From an uncultured Eubacteriales bacterium (GTDB taxonomy: Bacteria; Bacillota; Clostridia; Christensenellales; CAG-138), in the NCBI GenBank assembly GCA_900546845.1, contig UREK01000020.1:1-37909 (forward strand): a DNA stretch of 37,909 nucleotides, written 5' to 3'. Positions 1-7,769 of this stretch are shown piece after piece. Numbering within the stretch: position 1 is the first letter of the stretch; each line of letters starts with the position of its first letter. The notes under the pieces were generated by a model that saw only the letters and a program-made list of their open reading frames with translations, searched no databases and had not been told where the DNA came from. Position numbers and translations under genes: made by a program.

Positions 1-2
1 GC

Positions 3-1994
3 TTTGTTAGCTATGAACAGATACTAAAGTTGCTTTATGTTAAAAAGTATGAGGTTGCGGACTGGCATTTGCGTCTATTCTCTGAAAGTGACTATGTAAG
101 GCTAACAACTTTTATGGAGTCTGAGGACGAAGGAGCAAATAATCTAAAACAACTATTTCTGAATGCCGGAATAGTATCCATACAGTGCTTTCACGAGCAC
201 AAAGCTATGCGTTTTCATATAGGAGAGCTATCTAATAACACTTTACTGCAAAGTGAAATTTTTAATCTCTATATTTGTAACAAATATGATGAGATTAAAG
301 AATTATTTAGTAGTGAACACACAAATTTAGAATCGAATGAAATGCTTTTTTACAAAAGCATTATTGATGGCTATAGCGAAATATTAGAAGGCCATGGAGA
401 AATAGACTATTCTGAGTTCCCGACAGACCAGAAAGTTGCTTATCTGCATAATTCCGCTGTAATTGAGATGCTGAAGGCATATCCTTGTGGGTTTGATTCT
501 ACCAAGGTTAAACAATTTATTCAGAACTTTGCTTCGAGCAGGGAACGAGAAATATTCTCTGGTTATCTTGATATTTACAATAGCAATTCAAAAAAGCGAC
601 TTTCCATGCACGAAGCGTTACAAAAATTAAAAAAAGATGTGCTTGATAGGAACACGATCCACATCGGTGGCACATCATGTGTAAAGCTTTACGAAATAAA
701 ACGCCTTGCCATAACACAATACCTTTTCTATTATAATAACCACATTCTATATCAAGGCTTTAGAGATTTAAAAGACTTCTTCAAGCCTTATATTGAAGCT
801 ATAATTTGCGCTAATAGCGATGCGGCAGAAAAATCAACTCATTTTGGAGATATGCAGTTTGCAAACGAAAAATATGCCGTGGAATATATTGACCTTGATA
901 TAATGACAAAGTTCATTTCGACAAAAGATTTAAGTGCACTGGTAAAGACATATAATGTAAAGCAACTGAACGCAGGTGTTCACGAAGTCACATTTCTTGC
1001 AGAAAGCTTTAAGAATCTTTGTCATTCTATTGTGACGGCAAAAATTTATGGGTTATGGCAATCGTCATTTTCTGCGCTTTCCAATATAGCGTTGTTGCTT
1101 AACTTGGTTGACTTAGATGAGGACAGCAAAAGGATAATCACAGCATCTGTAGAAGAGTTGTTAAGTGATGAGATTATCGCTCCGGTCTTCTTTTCTATAG
1201 GTTGGCCAGACTTTAGGCAAAGCTTGAGAGAGCTTTCGAAGCTTTGTAGTTTATTAACATTTAGACCAAATTTTGAGCTTGTCCATCAAATAATAGATGG
1301 CGAAAAATTCTTTGAGTATGCGGTAAATGTACATTTCAATAGTCTGCGCCATCTTATCGAGAATTTCCTATTAAAGGATGAAGAAACAACAGATAAGATT
1401 CAGGCTATCGTTGATGCTACAGAGGATTTTCATAAGAAAGTCATACTATTGCGGTTGTTTTATCAACAGATCATGGGTGATGCGATCCAGCAGAAATATA
1501 AATGCATTTTATCAGATAACTTTGCACAGTTGCCAATAGAGGCAATCTACGACTTTACTTTTTCGGGATGGTTGATCCCAGATCAGAATTCAATCAAAGA
1601 ATTTCTAAATGAAATACTGGAAATTAGCAGAAAAGAAGTCGCAGGTGTGCGCTCATACCCCGATCCGGTTGAAACCAAACTGGAATGCGTCTATCTTCTT
1701 CATATTAATGATATGATAACCGATATAAGCGTTTTGAAAGAATTATCTGAAGAAAGACCGCATTTACAGTTCTTGCTGGATTCAGAGAGCTTCGACTACT
1801 CGCAAGTAGATTTCTCTAATTACATGTGGGAAAACTTTGCTCGCCATGAAAAGTACATGAATTCTTTTATTGCGCACAAAGATGTTATTATTCCCAGAAT
1901 TCAAAAGCGGATCGAAACAGGGGAAGCAAGTGAAACAGAAAAAAGAGTCTTATATGGTTTTCTACTCAGTGGCGACGAAGTTTGGAAAATGTAA
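3..1994 (+). CDS. Large protein of unknown function, 5' end outside the window
   Basis: The reading frame is open to the left edge of the window, so the true start lies upstream; an internal TTG at 30 has no ribosome site and is probably not the start. About 660 residues are visible. The sequence is AT-rich, soluble, rich in Leu, Lys and Glu, and looks mostly helical, with no signal peptide, membrane segment or nucleotide-binding loop that I can see. I do not recognise the family. Large helical proteins in AT-rich accessory DNA are often parts of defence or mobile-element systems, but that is inference only and no catalytic domain is visible here; one could lie in the missing N-terminus. A terminator follows at 2065, so it is probably the last gene of its transcript. 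Confidence 0.75.
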   Translation, partial: FVSYEQILKLLYVKKYEVADWHLRLFSESDYVRLTTFMESEDEGANNLKQLFLNAGIVSIQCFHEHKAMRFHIGELSNNTLLQSEIFNLYICNKYDEIKELFSSEHTNLESNEMLFYKSIIDGYSEILEGHGEIDYSEFPTDQKVAYLHNSAVIEMLKAYPCGFDSTKVKQFIQNFASSREREIFSGYLDIYNSNSKKRLSMHEALQKLKKDVLDRNTIHIGGTSCVKLYEIKRLAITQYLFYYNNHILYQGFRDLKDFFKPYIEAIICANSDAAEKSTHFGDMQFANEKYAVEYIDLDIMTKFISTKDLSALVKTYNVKQLNAGVHEVTFLAESFKNLCHSIVTAKIYGLWQSSFSALSNIALLLNLVDLDEDSKRIITASVEELLSDEIIAPVFFSIGWPDFRQSLRELSKLCSLLTFRPNFELVHQIIDGEKFFEYAVNVHFNSLRHLIENFLLKDEETTDKIQAIVDATEDFHKKVILLRLFYQQIMGDAIQQKYKCILSDNFAQLPIEAIYDFTFSGWLIPDQNSIKEFLNEILEISRKEVAGVRSYPDPVETKLECVYLLHINDMITDISVLKELSEERPHLQFLLDSESFDYSQVDFSNYMWENFARHEKYMNSFIAHKDVIIPRIQKRIETGEASETEKRVLYGFLLSGDEVWKM

Positions 1995-2064
1995 GCGTTT
2001 TATATTCCTGCGCGAAAAATATGTGGGTATACTGCCGTGATATCTATAGTGTTACGCTATTACA

Positions 2065-2107
2065 GAAATCGGCAAACTTCGTTAAGGAGTTTGTCGATTT
2101 CCTTTTT
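2065..2107 (+). terminator. Intrinsic terminator after the first gene
   Basis: The arms GAAATCG-G-CAAACT and AGTTTG-T-CGATTTC form a stem of about 14 pairs including one G-T wobble, with a 9-base loop. A run of five T follows at 2103-2107. It closes the transcript of the unknown gene ending at 1994. Confidence 0.75.
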
Positions 2108-2180
2108 CCTGTACTTTCTCCCGGCGGCGTACTATACTTGCCAAGAGAAAGTGGCAAATTGGTATTTGGAGGAGAAAAAG

Positions 2181-2585
2181 ATGTGGGTATGCCCCAAATG
2201 TGGTAGGAGTTTCAAAAACACAAATCAGCAACATTATTGCGGAAAAGCGCCTAATAATGTTGATGAATATATCAAAATGCAGGAACCAGAAATACAGCCG
2301 TATCTTTTGAGCGTTCATAAAGCTATTCAAGAGGCTATTCCATCCGCAACTGTGAAAATAACATGGAGTATGCCGACATATTATAAGCGCAAAAGTGTTA
2401 TTTCATTTGCTGCGCATAAGAAGCATATCGGATTATATGTGGGAGATGCAATCATTCAATTATTTAAGGAGCGGCTCTCTGCTTGCAAAGTAAATAAGGG
2501 AACTATTCACATTCCTTACTCAAATCCGTTCCCAACGCAGCTAATTGGCGATATTGCCAAGCAGTGTTACGAAGCGTATGAATGA
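2181..2585 (+). CDS. Zinc-ribbon plus DUF1801-like small protein
   Basis: A 134-residue protein starting at the ATG at 2181, behind GGAGGAG at 2168-2174; the frame stays open upstream but that part has no ribosome site and overlaps the terminator. Residues 2-18 hold a treble-clef-like motif (WVCPKCGRSF, then QQHYCGK) with Cys/Cys/His/Cys ligands. The remainder matches the DUF1801/YdhG-like fold as I remember it: a helix EYIKMQEPEIQPYLLSVHKA, then TVKITWSMPTYYKRKSVISF, then a GLYVG strand. Members are small cytoplasmic proteins, some called iron-chaperone-like, without a proven general function. The base composition is AT-rich like the preceding gene. The DUF1801 assignment is from memory of the pattern; the zinc-binding Cys are seen directly. 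Confidence 0.8.
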   Translation: MWVCPKCGRSFKNTNQQHYCGKAPNNVDEYIKMQEPEIQPYLLSVHKAIQEAIPSATVKITWSMPTYYKRKSVISFAAHKKHIGLYVGDAIIQLFKERLSACKVNKGTIHIPYSNPFPTQLIGDIAKQCYEAYE

Positions 2586-2628
2586 ACAACTTCAAATTTG
2601 CGGTGCAGATGCTTGAACCCATTGCAGC

Positions 2629-2657
2629 AAAAAGGTTTTCAGCGAAAAAGCCTTTTT
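2629..2657 (+). terminator. Probable intrinsic terminator after the DUF1801-like gene
   Basis: AAAAAGG and CCTTTTT pair as the outer stem and TTTTC/GAAAA as the inner stem, with an AGC loop and a two-base bulge. The 3' arm ends in five T. It lies 44 bases after the stop codon at 2585. Confidence 0.55.
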
Positions 2658-2679
2658 ATGTATGTGACTGCCCGCTATA

Positions 2680-2845
2680 TGCACGCGATCCCAACCAATT
2701 TCAGAATGCCTTTTCCAGCTTGCGTATCGCCCGGAATAAGACCGCGCTTGTTGTATTTCCGGATCGCCTGGCTCACGCCATACTTTTTTGCACAGTGCAT
2801 AGAGATTGCCTGTACGGCATCTCTTGTGTTATATTGACCATGAAG
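2680..2845 (-). pseudogene. Transposase/integrase N-terminal relic
   Basis: On the minus strand a short frame reads GQYNTRDAVQAISM then HCAKKYGVSQAIRKYNK before losing similarity and stopping at the codon around 2682. From memory, KYGVSQAIRKYNK is the helix-turn-helix start of a family of IS3/IS481-like DDE transposases common in Clostridia. No start codon, DDE domain or terminal inverted repeat is visible, so this is a decayed fragment. It sits at the junction between the AT-rich left end and the duplicated lipoprotein region, consistent with past insertion activity. The family assignment rests on the short motif only. Confidence 0.4.
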
Positions 2846-2919
2846 GATTGGCCTCCTCCCGTCAAGTTTTTGTTTGCTTACTTAACTTTATCCGATGAGC
2901 TCTTTCCTTCACCCTTTTC

Positions 2920-3125
2920 CCCCTTGTCCAATATGTATTGTACTCCTACACTGTATATTATATAAAATTAAATGTATATTGACTCAGAGGTATACAAATG
3001 ATAGCATTGATAAAAGGGTAGGTATATTGACTAAGAGACACACAAGACACACAAATAATGACATTATGTAAGGGGATCACAAACGATAACATGCGGAAAG
3101 GCGGTGATTCCATTGGGCAGTAACC
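2920..3125 (+). repeat. Duplicated promoter/leader segment, copy 1
   Basis: This segment is repeated at 7007-7180. Nearly identical blocks include TATATTATATAAAA, GTATATTGACTCAGAGGTA, AATGATAGCATTGA and GGCGGTGATTCCATTGGGCA. Each copy lies upstream of a small exported protein gene followed by lipoprotein genes. In one frame the last block encodes CGKAVIPLGSNH and stop, matching the peptide relic at 6849. The 120 bases after the block (3126-3245) contain only the ribosome site of the next gene. Confidence 0.8.
2979..3007 (+). promoter_or_regulatory. Promoter of the first exported-protein module
   Basis: TTGACT at 2979-2984 and TAGCAT at 3002-3007 are separated by 17 bases. The same hexamers and spacing are kept in the second copy at 7076, while flanking bases differ, which supports real use. 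Confidence 0.6.
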
Positions 3126-3245
3126 ATTAAAAATCCATAAGAAGGCAGATTCGCTGCTTTTAGGGCGCTATGAGTAAATAAGCAGAAATAAGCAGGATAT
3201 TTTCTGCTGAAAATTCCAAGCTGGACTACGCAAGGAGTAAAATGC

Positions 3246-3641
3246 ATGAAAAAAATACTTTCTTTAATCCTTGTCGTTACCTTGATGGTCATAGGTATTT
3301 CTGCCGCTTTCGCGGAAAGCAATGTATTCCATACAGTAAGCGGTGCCTCCACCGTAAAGGTCAAGGCCCTTAGTGACATCCGACGCAGCCATACAAATTA
3401 TTATTGTAGCGGAACCGAATTTGACCCTTCCGCATCGCATCCGACAGGTATGACTGTTACTGTTCGGCCTTACTCTAAAGATACGGATACATATGCAGGT
3501 CACGCAACAACATACAGCGCAGACAGTCTTTCCGGAGGAGCCTCCTATTTCCTGAATCCACTTCCTGATAGAATTGACGTCTGGGCAAATACGAATATTT
3601 ACAACCATGGCGCTTCGATCAAGGGATATTGGAATTTCTAG
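3246..3641 (+). CDS. Small exported protein, module 1
   Basis: A 131-residue protein with a clear Sec signal peptide (MKKILSLILVVTLMVIG, likely cleaved after AFA near residue 23). The mature part of about 108 residues is polar, rich in Ser, Thr, Tyr and Asn, with few charges, which suggests a beta-rich extracellular domain. I do not recognise the family. The ATG at 3246 follows AAGGAG about nine bases upstream; another ATG at 3242 is out of frame. It is followed after 22 bases by a hairpin and then by a lipoprotein gene, the same order as in module 2 (7287). The mature sequences of the two small proteins are only weakly alike, so their equivalence rests mainly on position and on the repeated leader. 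Confidence 0.85.
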   Translation: MKKILSLILVVTLMVIGISAAFAESNVFHTVSGASTVKVKALSDIRRSHTNYYCSGTEFDPSASHPTGMTVTVRPYSKDTDTYAGHATTYSADSLSGGASYFLNPLPDRIDVWANTNIYNHGASIKGYWNF

Positions 3642-3663
3642 ATGTTGTTGCCTCATTATGGGT

Positions 3664-3687
3664 TTGGCGGGCAGTATTGCCCGCCAA
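3664..3687 (+). other. Intercistronic hairpin, module 1
   Basis: TTGGCGGGCA and TGCCCGCCAA form a perfect 10-pair stem around the loop GTAT. It is followed by CAACAAAAAA, not by T, so it is a poor terminator on the plus strand. A hairpin at the same place in module 2 (7734) is also followed by CAACAAAAAA. It may protect or uncouple the upstream mRNA. Confidence 0.75.
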
Positions 3688-3711
3688 CAAAAAATTCTGG
3701 TTGGAGGGCTT

Positions 3712-5037
3712 ATGATAAAAAAGGTATTGTCTTTGATTGCTATCTGCCTGATGCTTTCAGCTTGCCAATCCACACCAAGGGAAGAGACTATAATTCAGAG
3801 TGGGGATTTTCTCAACGGTCTAACTGAAGTCCCATTTACGCCCTGTGAAGCGCCGCAGCGTGTAGAACAAGAAACGAATGCAACTGAACTGGAGATCATC
3901 TTCGCCGCAGATGTAATCATACCGGATGCAAGTGCATATAGCATTGTAGAATTAGAACAAATAAAATATACAAAAGATGATTATAAAGGATTTATGGAAC
4001 ATTTCTGCCCTAGTGCAAAATGGTTCGAGCAGCCGGAACGCACAAAAGCAGAAATTCTTGAAAGTTACTGGGCTATTCAAAACAATACCCGAATCCCGAA
4101 TGAGCAAAAAAGTCAGTTTGATTTCATGCTGGAAACCGCGAAAACCGCGCCGGAAACCGCAGAGCTGATTCCTTTTGACTTAGCTGCGCATTTACAGGAG
4201 GAATACGGTTTTACTGCATGGGCATATCGCGACGAGAATGAAGAACCCTCAACCTTCTCAATCTCGCCGCTGGAATGCTCTTGGAATTATGCTCGTTTAC
4301 CAAGCGGGACAATCTATCAAGAGAGTTTCCTCGACTTTGATCATGAGGAAGATGTGTATATGAAAAAGGATTTTCAACACGAACCCATAATTTCACAGGC
4401 AGATGCCGTTTCTATCGCGCAGGAAGCTCTTGATGCATTGGGATTTGACTCGGCAATCAAACTATACTCGGTCGAAAAGGGGATTACCTATCGGAATTTT
4501 TGGCCGGTCACATATGGCTGGCAATGCATTTTCACAAGGGATTATAGCGGGATACAACTACCTGATGCTTTCGGTACGTGGAGCACTTGGAAAAACAGTC
4601 CTCCGCCTTCTTATGCTGCTCCATGGTCTCAGGAGATGGTCGTGGCATTTGTCGATGATATTGGACTAAACGTAATCGGTGTGCGTGGCCCCAGCAAGGA
4701 AAAAGATGTGCTGTACAAAAACATAGCTTTGCTCCCGTTTAACAAACTGCTCGAACGCATTGAAAAACAGCTCATGTATCAACACGCTTATTACAGCGAC
4801 GGTATTACAGAAAAGTCTTGCCGAGTCACTTCCATTGAGCTGCTAGGATCCATGATCGCCGAGCGGAATAAACCTGGCTTTGCTCTTTTTATTCCCTCCT
4901 GGCGAGTCAATTATGTGCTATCCTATACAGAATATGGCACTCAAATTGTTCTTGACGATAACGCTACTTTTTTTAATGCTATCGACGGCAGCTACATCGA
5001 GCCGCGGGCATCTGCGGATATGCTGGGATATAGCTAA
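3712..5037 (+). CDS. Exported lipoprotein, module 1 short form (DUF6034-like)
   Basis: A 441-residue lipoprotein. The ATG at 3712 follows GGAGGG; the frame is open further upstream but crosses the hairpin. The signal peptide is MIKKVLSLIAICLMLSAC, with lipobox LSAC and Cys at residue 18. The mature protein is acidic and ends with the family pattern P[ST]W ... NAIDGSYIEP, shared with the lipoproteins at 5121, 7770 and 8940 and the relic at 10472. From memory this resembles lipoproteins listed as DUF6034 in Clostridia; the function is unknown. The C-terminal DGS pattern faintly recalls PepSY/YycH-type domains, which I do not claim. It lies on the outer face of the cytoplasmic membrane and is probably co-transcribed with its neighbours. 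Confidence 0.85.
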   Translation: MIKKVLSLIAICLMLSACQSTPREETIIQSGDFLNGLTEVPFTPCEAPQRVEQETNATELEIIFAADVIIPDASAYSIVELEQIKYTKDDYKGFMEHFCPSAKWFEQPERTKAEILESYWAIQNNTRIPNEQKSQFDFMLETAKTAPETAELIPFDLAAHLQEEYGFTAWAYRDENEEPSTFSISPLECSWNYARLPSGTIYQESFLDFDHEEDVYMKKDFQHEPIISQADAVSIAQEALDALGFDSAIKLYSVEKGITYRNFWPVTYGWQCIFTRDYSGIQLPDAFGTWSTWKNSPPPSYAAPWSQEMVVAFVDDIGLNVIGVRGPSKEKDVLYKNIALLPFNKLLERIEKQLMYQHAYYSDGITEKSCRVTSIELLGSMIAERNKPGFALFIPSWRVNYVLSYTEYGTQIVLDDNATFFNAIDGSYIEPRASADMLGYS

Positions 5038-5120
5038 GCGCAATTATACTTACATGAGCAGTTATCATAGCATCGCATACAAAATCTATTAAAACTGGAA
5101 GGCTTGAGAGGGTTCGCAAA

Positions 5121-6599
5121 ATGAAAAAAACACAGATGATTAACTTCGTTATTGCGATAGCACTAGTAGGCTCATTGCTGCTTGGTTGCCAGGAAACACC
5201 AGAATATAACGCAGTGCCGAATAAGGGAGAAAGCACATTGAATGATGCAATTGCAGCAGCACCGGTAGAGCAGAATTCTTTAGGCGCACCGGAAGAATGG
5301 CAGCATAAATTTGGCAACAAAGATGGTACAATATCTATCGTGGTCGATGCCAGCATCGAATTGCCTGAGACACAATGCTACCCTGTTGCCAGGGTGAAAA
5401 AAGTTGATCTTACAGAGACTTGGCTGAAGGATTTTATATTAAAATTGGGAAATGGCAGCAAGGTATACGAATATAAAGATGAAACCATGTATACAAAGAA
5501 TGAAGTGGAAGAAATCATCATTAATTTAAAAAGGGAAATAGCGGATCCGAACTCTGATTTAAACAGCGCAGATTTGAGTGCAGAAGGACGCTCCGAACTG
5601 ATAAAGGAAAAAGAAGAAGATATTAAGGCGTGGGAAGAATATTATAAGGTTGCACCGGAAACATTTGAACGGTTGGAGAAGGAAGTCAAATATAGCCTTA
5701 ACAATACGGGAAGGCAGCAGTTTTCCTGCAGCATGGACTTGGGTAAGGAAAATCCGGCCTATATTAGGGTCAGCAGAACGGATGAAGGCGGGTATGTTGT
5801 AATCAGCAATCATGATGCTCAAGTTGGAGAAATCCTGTATTCCTCCCATGACTTCGAAAACTTGGGTAATATAGCGATGAACGTTGAGCAGGCAATAACG
5901 CTTGGCTTAGACTTTCTTGAGGATTTGGGGGAAAAGGATTTTTCTGCGTCTTTGATCTTGGGCGGCTATCTGCGTGACATGAACAATCCAAACGCCTTAA
6001 TGGAAGAACTGCCGCAATGCTACCATATATATTATACACGATCTGTGGAAGGTGTAAAAACAACCTATCGTACTACAAATATGGATGCCTTTTTAATGAA
6101 TGGACGCATGGCTGAAAAGGCTGCTGTAATGGAACAATACGCTCCTTTTTGGCCGCAGGAAAGTGTCGAAATGATAATTACGGATTCGGGTATACAGTAT
6201 GTGCGATGGGAAATGCCCACACAGCAAGCTGAGATGCTTAACACAAATGTACAGCTGCTTTCATTTGATGAAATACAACGAATCTTTGAAACGCAGATGA
6301 CAATAGAAGGGCTGTGGACGAACCCCGCTGATACGGGCATTATTTCGCGGGAAGTTGTGATTACAAGGATTGCGCTTGGTATGATGCAGATCCGTGAAAA
6401 AGATACATACGACGGATTGCTAATGGTTCCTACCTGGAATTTTTTTGGCTATGAAACTTATACCTATGCAGCTCCTGTGGAGGGCGGGTACAATCTGGAT
6501 GCTGAGAACAAATATGTAAACGATCAGTTGGCAGGCCATAGCTTTTTAACGATTAATGCTATTGACGGCAGCATCATCAATCCGGTTCTTGGCTATTAA
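5121..6599 (+). CDS. Exported lipoprotein, module 1 long form (DUF6034-like)
   Basis: A 492-residue lipoprotein with signal peptide MKKTQMINFVIAIALVGSLL and lipobox LLGC. It is the closer relative of the 510-residue protein at 8940. Both have a central helical stretch beginning EEIIINLKRE (here) or EKIILRYRQQ (there) and ending in WEEYYKVAPE or WEEAYAATPE, a SGIQYVRWEMP-like strand, LLMVPTWNF near residue 435 and a C-terminal NAIDGSIINPVLGY. The 83-base gap before it has no terminator; the ribosome site (GAGAGGG) is weak. No catalytic motif is visible. It may bind or sense something at the cell surface together with the other lipoproteins, but this is inference. A strong hairpin follows three bases after the stop codon. 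Confidence 0.85.
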   Translation: MKKTQMINFVIAIALVGSLLLGCQETPEYNAVPNKGESTLNDAIAAAPVEQNSLGAPEEWQHKFGNKDGTISIVVDASIELPETQCYPVARVKKVDLTETWLKDFILKLGNGSKVYEYKDETMYTKNEVEEIIINLKREIADPNSDLNSADLSAEGRSELIKEKEEDIKAWEEYYKVAPETFERLEKEVKYSLNNTGRQQFSCSMDLGKENPAYIRVSRTDEGGYVVISNHDAQVGEILYSSHDFENLGNIAMNVEQAITLGLDFLEDLGEKDFSASLILGGYLRDMNNPNALMEELPQCYHIYYTRSVEGVKTTYRTTNMDAFLMNGRMAEKAAVMEQYAPFWPQESVEMIITDSGIQYVRWEMPTQQAEMLNTNVQLLSFDEIQRIFETQMTIEGLWTNPADTGIISREVVITRIALGMMQIREKDTYDGLLMVPTWNFFGYETYTYAAPVEGGYNLDAENKYVNDQLAGHSFLTINAIDGSIINPVLGY

Positions 6600-6601
6600 C
6601 A

Positions 6602-6626
6602 AAGCGAAGGTATGTTACCTTCGCTT
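6602..6626 (+). terminator. Hairpin closing module 1
   Basis: AAGCGAAGGTA and TACCTTCGCTT form a perfect 11-pair stem with loop TGT, right after the stop codon of the long lipoprotein. The T run is short (CTTGTCG), so termination could be partial or the hairpin may protect the mRNA end. Confidence 0.5.
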
Positions 6627-6848
6627 GTCGAGCCAATATACTATGGAGAGATAGGAAAGGCGTTCAGCGGCAAGGCAATAATGAAAAGGCCTTTGAAAAA
6701 CCGTGAACCGGGCAGGCCTATCGCCAAAATGACAATCTGGGCTCGCAAAAATACTTGCAAAAGTATAAGTAGGAATGTAAACTTCAAAGCACAATGCTGG
6801 CTGCCCAAGCTGGGCAGTCGGCATCCAAACACACGGAGAAACGCGGCC

Positions 6849-6969
6849 ATGAAAAAAAGCATTTTCAAAAATTGTTCTGATGCTTTCTGCGCTAATATGT
6901 TTTATATCATATGGAAAGGCGGTGATTCCATTGGACAGTGTAAAAATCATGGAAAATCCATGTGGGTAG
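6849..6969 (+). pseudogene. Secreted 39-residue peptide gene with a one-base frameshift
   Basis: The ATG at 6849 follows GGAG nine bases upstream and runs into seven A (6852-6858). Reading straight through gives an unremarkable frame. If one A is skipped, the next frame gives MKK then AFSKIVLMLSALICFISYG then KAVIPLDSVKIMENPCG and a stop at 6967. That is a good Sec signal peptide plus a mature tail of about 18 residues. The gene is therefore either broken by one extra A or expressed through slippage on the A run. The segment coding KAVIPL is repeated in the two module leaders (near 3100 and 7150). A 7-pair hairpin CTGCCCA/TGGGCAG lies upstream at 6801-6817. The rest of 6627-7006 shows nothing further. 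Confidence 0.5.
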
Positions 6970-7006
6970 TTCGCATCGCCGCAAGATGCTTCCGATCTGC
7001 AAGGGA

Positions 7007-7180
7007 CATTCCTCCCTTCTGTCCAACAGGTACTGTCGCTCCTCAACTATATATTATATAAAATCAAAATGTATATTGACTCAGAGGTAAATAAATGATA
7101 GCATTGAATAAAAGAGTATATTGCTAAGGGAACACAAAGGATACCATGCGAAAGGCGGTGATTCCATTGGGCAAATAAAA
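7007..7180 (+). repeat. Duplicated promoter/leader segment, copy 2
   Basis: Second copy of the segment at 2920-3125, with the same order of blocks. Its last block contains a tiny frame from the ATG at 7146 reading MRKAVIPLGK and stop at 7176-7178. One base has been lost relative to copy 1 (ATGCGAAAGG versus ATGCGGAAAGG), which changes the ATG-initiated frame. The remaining 100 bases before the next gene hold no other gene. Confidence 0.8.
7076..7104 (+). promoter_or_regulatory. Promoter of the second exported-protein module
   Basis: TTGACT at 7076-7081 and TAGCAT at 7099-7104 with a 17-base spacer, matching the promoter of module 1 at 2979. Confidence 0.6.
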
Positions 7181-7286
7181 ATCTTCTGCACATCTAAACT
7201 CGATAGCTTTCACATTACCTTACGACGATGATAATCTAGAAGAACACAATCGAAATACGCCAGCATCTTTTTGAAAGGAAATATTT

Positions 7287-7694
7287 ATGAAAACGAAGAT
7301 TATTTGTATCACTATGGTATTGCTAATGGTTATGGCGTATGCAACAGCTTCCTTTGCATATTCTTCTTCTGCTACATGGTCTGGATCTGGAACCTACGTC
7401 ACAGTAGGTTCAATTGCGAAACCCGACTCAACGTCTTCTGGTAGGTATATTTGGCATAGTCCAATTGATCTGGCTATCGACTATATCCCAAACTGGACTG
7501 TTGTCAGTATTCAGCCAGTAAATGCGGATCATGTAACAATGGGTCCGGCTGAAGACTTTTTTGCAGTAGATAATGGACTGGAGCTCTCCCTAACAAATGT
7601 CAATTATATGCATATTCATCTTAAGATTCGTGCAGATTCTGGGACTCGGACTGCGGGTAGCTGGACCGGTACATATTCCTTTAAAGCAAACTAG
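7287..7694 (+). CDS. Small exported protein, module 2
   Basis: A 135-residue protein with a Sec signal peptide (MKTKIICITMVLLMVMAYA, likely cut after SFA near residue 24). The mature part begins YSSSATWSGSGTYVTVG and ends SWTGTYSFKAN; it is rich in Ser, Thr, Gly and aromatic residues and looks like an all-beta extracellular domain of about 110 residues. The family is unknown to me. The ATG at 7287 follows GAAAGGA about eight bases upstream. It occupies the same place in module 2 as the protein at 3246 does in module 1: behind the repeated leader and before a hairpin plus a lipoprotein gene. Direct similarity to that protein is weak, so they may have diverged fast or been exchanged. Confidence 0.85.
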   Translation: MKTKIICITMVLLMVMAYATASFAYSSSATWSGSGTYVTVGSIAKPDSTSSGRYIWHSPIDLAIDYIPNWTVVSIQPVNADHVTMGPAEDFFAVDNGLELSLTNVNYMHIHLKIRADSGTRTAGSWTGTYSFKAN

Positions 7695-7733
7695 GCTATG
7701 GATGTCTATGCTTAAAAATTAGAGGAAGGAGTT

Positions 7734-7759
7734 GGCTGTCTGGCTTTTCCTAGACAGCC
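7734..7759 (+). other. Intercistronic hairpin, module 2
   Basis: GGCTGTCT and AGACAGCC form a perfect 8-pair stem with a 10-base loop. The tail CAACAAAAAA equals that of the module 1 hairpin, and the ATG of the next gene starts at the last A of that run. The only good ribosome site, GAGGAAGGAG (7722-7731), lies upstream of the hairpin. Confidence 0.7.
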
Positions 7760-7769
7760 TCAACAAAAA

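Noticed and set aside
2582..2965. 127-codon plus-strand frame after the DUF1801-like gene
   Set aside because: No ribosome site and unlikely composition; it overlaps a terminator and a transposase relic on the other strand.
3664..3687. Hairpin at 3664 as an intrinsic terminator
   Set aside because: No T run on the plus strand; followed by CAACAAAAAA, and the next gene would have no promoter.
6612..7061. 149-codon frame between the two modules
   Set aside because: No ribosome site at its start and no domain; the signal-peptide-like sequence is in another frame from 6849.
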